Source of the DNA: Rubrobacteraceae bacterium
GTDB taxonomy: Bacteria > Actinomycetota > Rubrobacteria > Rubrobacterales > Rubrobacteraceae
Length of the DNA: 6,802 nucleotides
Assembly: GCA_021156345.1 (NCBI GenBank)
Contig: JAJNDJ010000113.1
Location: 1-6,802 of the forward strand
Direction of reading: 5' to 3'
The notes beneath the pieces were generated by a model, which had not been told where the DNA came from, ran no database searches, and saw nothing but the letters and a program-made list of their open reading frames with translations. The translations under genes and the position numbers were made by a program. The stretch's first letter is position 1. Each line of letters begins with the position of its first letter. This document shows positions 1-5,926 of the stretch, in pieces.

Positions 1-693
1 CTGTTGACCCTCGCGGTGGTTCTGGCGGACGTGCTCGCCGTGCGCTACGTAGGCGTCACCCAGACCGTGCTCGTGCCATACTTCGACAGCAGCCTGGTGC
101 TGGGGCCTGGAGTATTGGGGATCGCGCTCTTCAGCGTGTTCTTGCTGCTGGTGATCGCTGGCACGACCAACGCCGTCAACCTCACCGACGGCCTCGACGG
201 GCTCGCCGCGGGGGCGGCGGCCATAGCCCTGCTCGCCTATACGGCTATCGCTTTCCTCGAGCGCCAGTACGACGTCGCCGTGATCTGCGGCGCGATGGTT
301 GGGGCGATCGTCGGGTTCCTCTGGTACAACTCCCACCCTGCAGACATCTTTATGGGAGATACGGGCTCGCTCGCCATAGGGGGCATCCTCGCGGCGGCGG
401 CCGTGCTCACCAAGACGGAGCTCCTCCTGCCCATAGTAGGCGGGCTGTTCGTCGTCGAAGCTCTCTCGGTCATCGTCCAGGTCTTCGTCTTCAAGCTAAC
501 GGGACGAAGGGTGTTCAAGATGGCCCCGATCCACCACCACTTCGAGTTTCTGGGCTGGGACGAGAACAAGGTGGTGGTCCGATTCTGGATCGCCCAGGCC
601 GCTTTCTCCTCCGTGGGGTTCTTCCTCTACGGCCGCTCTCGGCGTATCGGGCGTCCTCGGGGCCGGCCCCGGCGTGCTGCAAGGGATAGCTAG
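1..693 (+). CDS. mraY: Phospho-N-acetylmuramoyl-pentapeptide transferase MraY, 5'-truncated by the window edge
   Basis: Integral membrane enzyme that transfers phospho-MurNAc-pentapeptide from UDP to undecaprenyl phosphate, giving lipid I. The frame is open from base 1, so the N-terminus lies outside the window; 230 residues are present, against about 360 for the family. Visible signatures (numbered from the first codon here) are [13 protein letters not shown] at 57-69, [17 protein letters not shown] at 108-123 with D120 matching the catalytic Asp equivalent to E. coli D267, and MAPIHHHFE at 174-182 with the His triad 178-180. Several hydrophobic stretches fit the C-terminal transmembrane helices. 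Homology ends about 18 residues after VVVRFWI (192-197), near base 640. The last roughly 18 residues are an Arg-rich tail ([14 protein letters not shown]) unlike usual MraY ends, read through the damaged start of murD. The stop TAG at 691-693 overlaps murD. Identity is secure; only the tail looks secondary. Confidence 0.97.
   Translation: MLTLAVVLADVLAVRYVGVTQTVLVPYFDSSLVLGPGVLGIALFSVFLLLVIAGTTNAVNLTDGLDGLAAGAAAIALLAYTAIAFLERQYDVAVICGAMVGAIVGFLWYNSHPADIFMGDTGSLAIGGILAAAAVLTKTELLLPIVGGLFVVEALSVIVQVFVFKLTGRRVFKMAPIHHHFEFLGWDENKVVVRFWIAQAAFSSVGFFLYGRSRRIGRPRGRPRRAARDS
658..671. repeat. 14-bp perfect palindrome at the mraY-murD junction
   Basis: CGGGGCCGGCCCCG reads the same on both strands. It sits between the point where MraY homology ends (about base 640) and the first MurD-like codons (from about 674). 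In RNA it could fold into a 5-bp G+C stem with a four-base CCGG loop, ending 2 nt before the murD GTG. It coincides with the place where coding sequence for the MurD N-terminal domain is missing. Short GC palindromes can arise by chance in GC-rich DNA, so any link to the deletion is inference. Confidence 0.7.
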
Positions 694-1840
694 GATCATA
701 GCGAGTCCTGGCATCAGTCCCCGCAACCCAGTTTTGCGGGCAGCCGGGGCACGGGGCATCCCGATCGTCTCCGAGGTTGGGCTCGGTCTGGAATTGCTCG
801 GTGAGGACGCGCGTGTGGTGGCCGTCACCGGCACCAACGGAAAGACCACCGTCGTCGACATGCTCCACCGCATGCTGGAGGCTTCAGGCGTGCTGCACGC
901 CGTCGCCGGCAACTCCTGGAAAACCCTTACGGGGTGCCTGGAGGAGACGCGTACTGCGGGGCTGCTCGTCCTCGAAGTCTCCTCTTTCCAGCTCCACTAT
1001 CTCCAGAACCCCGGCTTCGCGGTCGCGGCGCTCCTCAATGTGAGGCCGGATCACCTGAACTGGCACGAATCGTTCGAGGAGTATACCAACGACAAGCTCC
1101 GCATCTTCGAGAGACAGCAGGAAGAGGACCTGGCTCTCGTGAGCGCAGCAGATCCCATAGGCAGTGCCGCTATCGACACCTTCAGGGCGGAAGCCCTCAT
1201 CGTGGGCGAAGGCGACACGGCACTGCGCGACGGGCGTCTACTCCTCCGTGGCTCTCATCTGGCAGACGTGACCGAGCTGCGCATCGCTGGGACGCACAAC
1301 TACGAAAACGCGCTCTTCGCGGCGGCCGCCGCACAGAGGCTGGGTGCGGACCTCGGGAAGATCAGGGAGGCTCTGCTCGAATACGAGTCCAGGCCGCACC
1401 GCATGCGGGTTGCGGCACAGATGTCGGGCGTGACTTACGTGGATGATTCCAAGGCTACCAACCCAGCCGCGGTGGCAGCGGCCTTGGAGAGCTTCGACGT
1501 GCCTATAGTGCTGATCCTCGGTGGCTCTGAGAAGAACACGGATTTCTCGGAGGTGCTGCCTGGCCTCGCGGTGTGCCGGGCGGTCGTATGCCAGGGTGAG
1601 GCAGGTCCACGCATCGCCGCCTATCTCGAAGATGAGGGCTTCCAAAACGTAGTCCACAGCACCCCCGACCTGGAGAAAGCCGTCGAAAGAGCCACAGAGC
1701 TAGCCAGGCCAGGTGACGTGGTCCTGCTCTCGCCCGGGTGCGCGAGCTTCGACCAGTTCCCCGGATACGCCCAGAGGGGAGACGCGTTCATCGGGTTCGC
1801 CGCAGAGCTCGCCGCACATCATGGGACTGTAGGGCGATGA
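674..1840 (+). CDS. murD: UDP-N-acetylmuramoylalanine-D-glutamate ligase MurD lacking its N-terminal domain
   Basis: Cytoplasmic Mur ligase that adds D-Glu to UDP-MurNAc-L-Ala using ATP. From the GTG at 674 it has 388 residues, against about 440-450 for the family. The central and C-terminal domains look intact: ATP loop GTNGKTT 53-59 with K57, EVSSFQL 101-107, D126-H127 in RPDHLNW, K141 in NDKLRIF (the usual carbamylated Lys), HNYENA 208-213, PHR 241-243, DDSKATN 257-263 and [10 protein letters not shown] 353-362. The N-terminal Rossmann-like UDP-binding domain is almost wholly missing: the protein opens at the IIASPGIS segment, residue about 70 in E. coli MurD. No Shine-Dalgarno precedes the GTG, the frame stays open upstream into mraY, and the usual GNIG after the ATP domain start reads GNSW (79-82). 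The stop overlaps ftsW by ATGA. The gene assignment is firm; activity of this product is doubtful, and it may be a pseudogene or an assembly deletion. Confidence 0.9.
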   Translation: MLQGIARIIASPGISPRNPVLRAAGARGIPIVSEVGLGLELLGEDARVVAVTGTNGKTTVVDMLHRMLEASGVLHAVAGNSWKTLTGCLEETRTAGLLVLEVSSFQLHYLQNPGFAVAALLNVRPDHLNWHESFEEYTNDKLRIFERQQEEDLALVSAADPIGSAAIDTFRAEALIVGEGDTALRDGRLLLRGSHLADVTELRIAGTHNYENALFAAAAAQRLGADLGKIREALLEYESRPHRMRVAAQMSGVTYVDDSKATNPAAVAAALESFDVPIVLILGGSEKNTDFSEVLPGLAVCRAVVCQGEAGPRIAAYLEDEGFQNVVHSTPDLEKAVERATELARPGDVVLLSPGCASFDQFPGYAQRGDAFIGFAAELAAHHGTVGR

Positions 1841-2985
1841 GTAGCCTGAGGTCCAACCTGTTCCTCGTGGCGCTGGGCCTCTCCATGTTGGGGCTCGTCA
1901 TGGTCTATTCGGCTACGTACAGTGAAGTTGGGACCGATTTTCTGTTCGAACGCATCGGGCACATGGTACTCGGCGTCGCCGCCTTCTTCGTGGCCAGCCG
2001 AGTCAGGTATACAACGTGGCGCAAATATGCCCCTGCCTTGTACCTGATCGTACTGGTAGGCCTCATCCTCGTCCTCATACCTGGCATAGGAACCCAGATA
2101 AACGGCGCCAGGCGGTGGCTCGACCTAGGCCCCATGAGCATCCAGCCCGCGGAGTTCGCGAAGCTCGCCGCCATCCTGGTCTTGAGCTGCGCGGTCGCGC
2201 GCCTGCCACATGGTTCGCGGTTACCTTTCAAGCCCCTCGTTGGGGTCGGGGTGCTCTTCATTCTCGTATTTGTCGAACCTGATTTCGGCACCTCCGTGGT
2301 CCTGCTCGCGGGCGTGGCTGGGACGCTGTGGGCCTCCGAGCTGAGAACGAGGGACCTTGTACTGTCTGGGCTGGTTGGCTTGGTGGTGGTTGCGGGGATG
2401 ATGGTGCTCGAGCCCTATCGCCGCGAGCGGTTCCTGACGTTCCTCGATCCCTGGGCCGCAGCGGACGGCTCTGGCTACCAGGTCGTCCAGTCCATGGTGG
2501 CCATAAAGGCCGGGGGCTTCTTCGGTTCGGGGGCCGGGTCGGGCGGACAGGGTACATACGTCCCCGAGCTGGGCACGGATATGATCTTCACCCTGGTAGG
2601 TGAGGAGCTTGGCCTGATCGGGATGATTGTCGTGATCGCCGCCTTCGGTTTTATCGCGCTGGCCGGGCTGAAGATAGCCATGAACGCCCCTTCGGTGATG
2701 GCCAGGTGCGTGGCCGCAGGCCTGACGACGATGCTCATCGCCCAGGCCACCTTCAACATCGGGGCAGCCATGGTAGTTCTCCCACTCGCAGGGATGACGC
2801 TCCCTTTTGTTAGCTACGGCGGTTCGAGTCTGCTGGTATGCTTCGCCGCCGTGGGCATCCTGTACAGAATCTCGGAGGACAGTGAACGAGCCAGAGAGAT
2901 CAAATCACCCAAGAAGACCGCGGATCCTGATCGCAGGAGGCGGCACGGGAGGGCACGCTATCCCCGCGCTGTGCGTGGCGGCTGA
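1837..2985 (+). CDS. ftsW: Division SEDS glycosyltransferase FtsW (RodA/SpoVE family)
   Basis: Polytopic membrane peptidoglycan polymerase that uses lipid II at the division septum together with a class B PBP. The ATG at 1837 overlaps the murD stop (ATGA), implying translational coupling; the frame is open further upstream but only within murD. The 382-residue product shows NGARRW 89-94, QPAEFAKL 103-110, EPDFGT 147-152, RRERFLTFLDPW 195-206, GYQVVQSMVAI 213-223, and LGTDMIF with D248 matching the essential Asp equivalent to E. coli D297. PLAGMTLPFVSYGGSS 316-331 is the family hallmark. Hydrophobic segments are consistent with about ten helices. The loop before D248 seems a residue or two short and has Gly where FtsW usually has His (HTD). 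FtsW rather than RodA or SpoVE is favoured by the dcw position. The last 35 codons (2882-2985) overlap murG in another frame and encode an Arg-rich tail (RRRRHGRARYPRAVRGG) that may be non-native. Confidence 0.95.
   Translation: MSSLRSNLFLVALGLSMLGLVMVYSATYSEVGTDFLFERIGHMVLGVAAFFVASRVRYTTWRKYAPALYLIVLVGLILVLIPGIGTQINGARRWLDLGPMSIQPAEFAKLAAILVLSCAVARLPHGSRLPFKPLVGVGVLFILVFVEPDFGTSVVLLAGVAGTLWASELRTRDLVLSGLVGLVVVAGMMVLEPYRRERFLTFLDPWAAADGSGYQVVQSMVAIKAGGFFGSGAGSGGQGTYVPELGTDMIFTLVGEELGLIGMIVVIAAFGFIALAGLKIAMNAPSVMARCVAAGLTTMLIAQATFNIGAAMVVLPLAGMTLPFVSYGGSSLLVCFAAVGILYRISEDSERAREIKSPKKTADPDRRRRHGRARYPRAVRGG
2874..2878 (+). promoter_or_regulatory. Ribosome binding site supporting the murG GTG start
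   Basis: GGAGG lies inside the 3' part of ftsW with only 3 nt to the GTG at 2882. The spacing is short, but no other start codon lies between it and the conserved ILIAGGGTGGH region, so this site decides the start. Confidence 0.55.
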
Positions 2986-3970
2986 TTTGAGAGAGAGGGG
3001 AGCGATAGTCGAGTTCGTGGGATCTAGCTCAGGCATAGAAATGTCCCTCGTCCCACAGCAAGGCTACACCCTGCACGCCCTGCCCCTGACAGGCCTCGCC
3101 GGAAGCCCGCTGGCCCAGGCCCGCGCGGGCCTCCTCTCCCTGAGGGCAACCATCAGCTGTACACGCATAATACAACGACTGAGACCGCTCTCCGTTCTCG
3201 GCGTCGGAGGTTACGCGAGCGCGCCAGCGGTGATTGCGGCCAGGACGCTCGGCGTGCCCACGTTCCTGCACGAGCAAAACGCTGTCCCCGGGCGGGTCAA
3301 CCGCCTGGCCAGCCGCTTCACGACACAGACATTAGCCACGTTTCCTGATGCCACGCGTCGGCTCCGGAACGCTGTGTGGGTGGGTATGCCGACAAGGGCC
3401 GAGATCTTCGAGGCTTCGCGGGATGAGGCATTGGGGGATCTCGACCTGGAGCCGCCGGTCGTTCTTATCTTTGGCGGGAGCGGGGGTGCGCTCAGGATCA
3501 ACCTCGCGGCGGCGGAGGCGTTCGGGGGTATGACGCCGTATACGGTCGTCCAGATCTCCGGCCGCAGGGATTTCTCGCAGCTCTCGACGGACAACCCCAG
3601 GCACACGATCCTCGAGTTCACAGGCGAAATCTGGCGGTACCTGGCCGCCGCCGACTTGGTCGTTAGCAGGGCCGGTGCGGGCTCCCTGTTCGACATTGCG
3701 GCAGCCGGAAAGGCGGCCATCCTCGTTCCTTTCCCCTACGCAACGGGCGACCACCAGGTCGAGAACGCCAGGCACTTTACCGAAAGAGGGGCCGCGGAGT
3801 TGATGCTCGACGCTGAGGTCGGTGCACGTGCGCTTCGCGACCGCGTCGAAGTCTTGTTGGATGACGATGCGCGGCGGGAAGAGCTTGCCAGGCGCATGGG
3901 CGCGCTCGCTACGCCTGGCGCGGCAGGTGAAGTAGCCAGGCGATTGCTGAGTGCCGGAGAGAAGGAGTGA
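2882..3970 (+). CDS. murG: Lipid II synthase MurG (UDP-GlcNAc transferase)
   Basis: Peripheral membrane GT-B glycosyltransferase that adds GlcNAc from UDP-GlcNAc to lipid I, making lipid II for FtsW. The GTG at 2882 gives 362 residues, a normal full length. The N-terminal acceptor domain carries GGGTGGH 19-25, GVGGY 107-111 and HEQN 130-133. The C-terminal donor domain carries VLIFGGSGGA 194-203, VVSRAGAGSLFDIAAAG 260-276 and DHQVENA 290-296. Three positions differ from the common form: the donor-loop GGSQGA has Gly for Gln (201); the usual SEIAA Glu that contacts the UDP ribose is Asp (D271); and the linker GNP motif reads GMP (168-170). All are tolerable but notable. The start region overlaps ftsW by 104 nt in another frame, which is large for this cluster. 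The stop at 3968-3970 lies 4 nt before murC. Confidence 0.96.
   Translation: MNEPERSNHPRRPRILIAGGGTGGHAIPALCVAADLRERGAIVEFVGSSSGIEMSLVPQQGYTLHALPLTGLAGSPLAQARAGLLSLRATISCTRIIQRLRPLSVLGVGGYASAPAVIAARTLGVPTFLHEQNAVPGRVNRLASRFTTQTLATFPDATRRLRNAVWVGMPTRAEIFEASRDEALGDLDLEPPVVLIFGGSGGALRINLAAAEAFGGMTPYTVVQISGRRDFSQLSTDNPRHTILEFTGEIWRYLAAADLVVSRAGAGSLFDIAAAGKAAILVPFPYATGDHQVENARHFTERGAAELMLDAEVGARALRDRVEVLLDDDARREELARRMGALATPGAAGEVARRLLSAGEKE
3962..3967 (+). promoter_or_regulatory. Ribosome binding site for murC
   Basis: AAGGAG at the very end of murG, 7 nt before the ATG at 3975. It is the clearest Shine-Dalgarno in the window and fixes the murC start, ruling out the start eight codons upstream. 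Confidence 0.8.
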
Positions 3971-3974
3971 GGCC

Positions 3975-5051
3975 ATGAACATACACATGATCGGTATCGG
4001 CGGGGCAGGAATGAGCGGCATAGCCGAGGTCCTCGCCAGAAGAGGCCACAGCGTCACGGGCTCGGATCTCAAGGAGTCACCCTACACCCGCAGGCTGCGC
4101 GAGGTGGGCCTCACGGTCTACATCGGGCACGCCCCGCATCAGGTTGGGCACGCAGACCGTGTGGTGATCTCGACGGCCATACCAAAGACGAACCCGGAGC
4201 TTCTGCAGGCCAGGCGTAGATCCATCCCCGTTATCCCGCGCGCCGCAGCCCTCGCCTGGATCCTCGAAGGCAGCCGAAGTATCGCCGTGGCAGGAACCCA
4301 CGGTAAGACGACAACGACCAGCATGACGGCGCACGTCCTCGAGGCTCTGGGCGAGAATCCGACGGCCCTAGTGGGCGGCGAACTGAACGACATAGGCAGC
4401 AACGTCGCCTTCGGAAGGTCCGACCTCGTCGTGGCCGAGGCGGACGAGAGCGACCGTTCCTTCCTCTACCTCAGGCCACAGGCCGCCGTGATCACGAATA
4501 TCGAGTTCGACCACCCTGACTTCTACTCGTCTCTCGACGATGTCGTAGAGACCTTCCAGCGATTCGTCCGCTCTCTGCCCGAGGACGGGCACCTGGTTGT
4601 CTGCGCGGATGACCCTTCCTGCTCCCTGGTGGCCGCCGAGGCTGCATGCCCCTTAACTACTTACGGCATCGGATCCGGAGACCTCAGGGCCGATATCTCG
4701 AGCCCGAGCAGCTACGAGCTGTTCGAGGATGGTGAGAGACGCGGCGAGGTCGAACTGGGCGTCTACGGGCGCCACAACGTGCTCAACTCCCTGGCGGCGG
4801 CCGGGGTTGCCCGCTGGCTCGGACACCAGGCATACGAGGCGGCTAGCACCCTAAGGGACTTCGGGGGCGTGCGCCGCCGCTTCCAGATGAAAGGGGAGCG
4901 GGCTGAGGTACGCGTCGTCGACGACTACGCCCACCATCCGACCGAGCTCTCGGCCACGCTTGCAGCCGCCCGTTGCCTCGTTCTCCTCGGCCGACGCCGT
5001 GCTCATAACAGAGGTATACGGCGCCGGCGAGATGCCCCAACCAGGCGTTAA
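3975..5051 (+). CDS. murC: UDP-N-acetylmuramate-L-alanine ligase MurC, prematurely ended by a frame change
   Basis: Cytoplasmic Mur ligase that adds L-Ala to UDP-MurNAc, the first amino acid of the stem peptide. From the ATG at 3975 the first 333 residues are a good MurC: Rossmann-type GIGGAGMSG 7-15, STAIP 66-70, ATP loop GTHGKTTTT 107-115 with K111, EADESD 155-160, TNIEFDH 174-180, YGRHNVLN 264-271, GVRRRFQ 298-304 and DDYAHHPTE 316-324. After AAAR (330-333, ending near base 4973) the frame yields 25 unrelated Arg-rich residues and stops at 5049-5051. The rest of MurC resumes in frame 1 at about 4975. Compared with E. coli and Thermotoga MurC, roughly 30 residues are missing at the join, including the FQPHRYSR segment of the C-terminal domain. 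The 358-residue product lacks most of that domain, so it should be inactive unless the sequence is wrong. The pattern fits a deletion of a length that is 2 modulo 3. Confidence 0.9.
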   Translation: MNIHMIGIGGAGMSGIAEVLARRGHSVTGSDLKESPYTRRLREVGLTVYIGHAPHQVGHADRVVISTAIPKTNPELLQARRRSIPVIPRAAALAWILEGSRSIAVAGTHGKTTTTSMTAHVLEALGENPTALVGGELNDIGSNVAFGRSDLVVAEADESDRSFLYLRPQAAVITNIEFDHPDFYSSLDDVVETFQRFVRSLPEDGHLVVCADDPSCSLVAAEAACPLTTYGIGSGDLRADISSPSSYELFEDGERRGEVELGVYGRHNVLNSLAAAGVARWLGHQAYEAASTLRDFGGVRRRFQMKGERAEVRVVDDYAHHPTELSATLAAARCLVLLGRRRAHNRGIRRRRDAPTRR

Positions 5052-5253
5052 CGGCAAGCTGATAGTCGACGCCATTTGCGAGACGCGGGGCCACCCCGAG
5101 GTCTACTACATACCCCAGCAAGACGCATTACCAGCGGTGCTGCAAAACGTCTCCAGAAGCGGAGACCTCGTGCTCACCCTCGGCGCAGGTGACATCTCGA
5201 AGGCCGGTGAAGACCTGCTCGGCATACTGGAGGAGCAAGGATCCAAACCCTGA
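4960..5253 (+). pseudogene. murC: Detached 3' part of murC in frame 1
   Basis: This frame encodes the last part of MurC, out of frame with the main murC reading frame. Recognisable MurC sequence starts near base 4975 (ASFSSADAV) and continues through ITEVYGAGEMPQPGV (16-30 from the TTG at 4960), then VYYIP 48-52 and the C-terminal LTLGAGDI 72-79, ending at TGA 5251-5253. There is no ribosome binding site at 4960, and the first few residues are not MurC-like, so I read it as the downstream half of one broken gene spanning 3975-5253, not a separate protein. Joined without the missing segment, the two parts would total about 425 residues, against about 455-490 for the family. Its integrity up to the stop argues that the damage is recent or artefactual. 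Confidence 0.85.
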
Positions 5254-5282
5254 CAAGATCTCTGCGCGCCATCCTGATCTCG

Positions 5283-5921
5283 GTGGCCATAGCCGCCGCT
5301 ACTACCCTCATACTCGCCCTGATTACCTACCTTGCTTACCCCGTTACCGGCGTCAGGGTGGAAGGCGCCCGCATGTACCCCGAATCCGAAGTCACCAACG
5401 CTGTCCCAGAGCACGCCAGCCTGCTCACCCTCAACGAAGAGATGTTGAAACGCAACCTGGAGTCTCATCCTTGGGTTCAGGGTACAGAGGTGAACGAGGA
5501 CTGGAACTCCGGTATAGTTACCGTTCAGGTTGAGGAGCGTAGGCCTGTGCTGGATGCCGAGGTAGACGGGCGGAGGTTCGTTCTCTCGGCTGACGGCGAG
5601 GAGCTTCCGGGGCCAGGGGGAGCGGGTCTCGAGAGGGTGGAGTTGGATCGCGACCAGGTGGGGGAGATCTTGGTGTTCGCGAGGACGTTGCGCAGGAGCG
5701 GGTTGACACTGGAGTCTATCGACGGGGCTGGTGCCGCAGGCATCGAGGCCACGGTGGAAGGCCGCGAGGTCATCTTTTCTGGGAATATTGGTGAACGTCG
5801 GGTCAAGGCGTTGAAACACATCATGCCAGGGCATCCCGACGCCGGGGTCTTCGACCTGCGTTCGCCGGAGAGGGTGGTCGTCGGTGTTCCGCACGAAACG
5901 CGCAGCGAGCCAGAGGGCTAG
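5283..5921 (+). CDS. ftsQ: Cell division protein FtsQ/DivIB
   Basis: Bitopic membrane protein that links FtsL/FtsB and the septal synthase FtsW-FtsI. From the GTG at 5283 there are 212 residues: a transmembrane helix near the N-terminus (AIAAATTLILALITYLAY), then a POTRA domain starting VTGVRVEGARMYPESEV and running to about VEERRPVLDAEVDGRRFVL. The beta domain follows, with the family-like end KALKHIM...GVFDLRSPERVVV. It is compact compared with the usual 240-280 residues. The start is uncertain. In-frame sequence upstream reads TRSLRAILIS, exactly the short positive cytoplasmic tail expected before the helix, and is preceded by a CTG at 5250 that overlaps the murC stop as CTGA, with AAGG at 5237-5240. 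GTG at 5283 is the first conventional start but leaves no cytoplasmic tail. Sequence similarity in this family is low; the call rests on topology, POTRA pattern and position between murC and ftsA. Confidence 0.88.
   Translation: MAIAAATTLILALITYLAYPVTGVRVEGARMYPESEVTNAVPEHASLLTLNEEMLKRNLESHPWVQGTEVNEDWNSGIVTVQVEERRPVLDAEVDGRRFVLSADGEELPGPGGAGLERVELDRDQVGEILVFARTLRRSGLTLESIDGAGAAGIEATVEGREVIFSGNIGERRVKALKHIMPGHPDAGVFDLRSPERVVVGVPHETRSEPEG
5912..5917 (+). promoter_or_regulatory. Likely ribosome binding site for ftsA
   Basis: AGAGGG inside the end of ftsQ, 9 nt before the GTG at 5927. It supports GTG as the ftsA start, which also gives the expected short leader before the YGIDVGTTK phosphate-binding motif. 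Confidence 0.5.
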
Positions 5922-5926
5922 CAGCC

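Noticed and set aside
1738..1836. Upstream start for ftsW
   Set aside because: The extra 33 codons lie inside the conserved end of murD and read as Arg-rich, non-FtsW sequence; ATG 1837 with ATGA overlap is far better.
2807..2881. Upstream TTG start for murG
   Set aside because: Would overlap the conserved FtsW SYGGSS region and add a non-homologous leader.
3951..3974. Upstream start for murC
   Set aside because: ATG 3975 has a strong ribosome binding site, and the glycine-rich loop follows at the normal distance.
3332..4072. Long minus-strand open frame (246 codons) across murG and murC
   Set aside because: Lies antisense to well-supported genes; its translation is low-complexity and resembles no family. 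Expected in GC-rich DNA.
4955..4990. Programmed +1 frameshift joining the two murC parts
   Set aside because: No slippery heptamer, in-frame stop or stimulatory structure is evident at the join, and a frameshift would not restore the missing 30 or so residues.
5106..5894. Long minus-strand open frame (262 codons) opposite ftsQ
   Set aside because: Antisense shadow of murC/ftsQ codons, with no recognisable domain or ribosome binding site.
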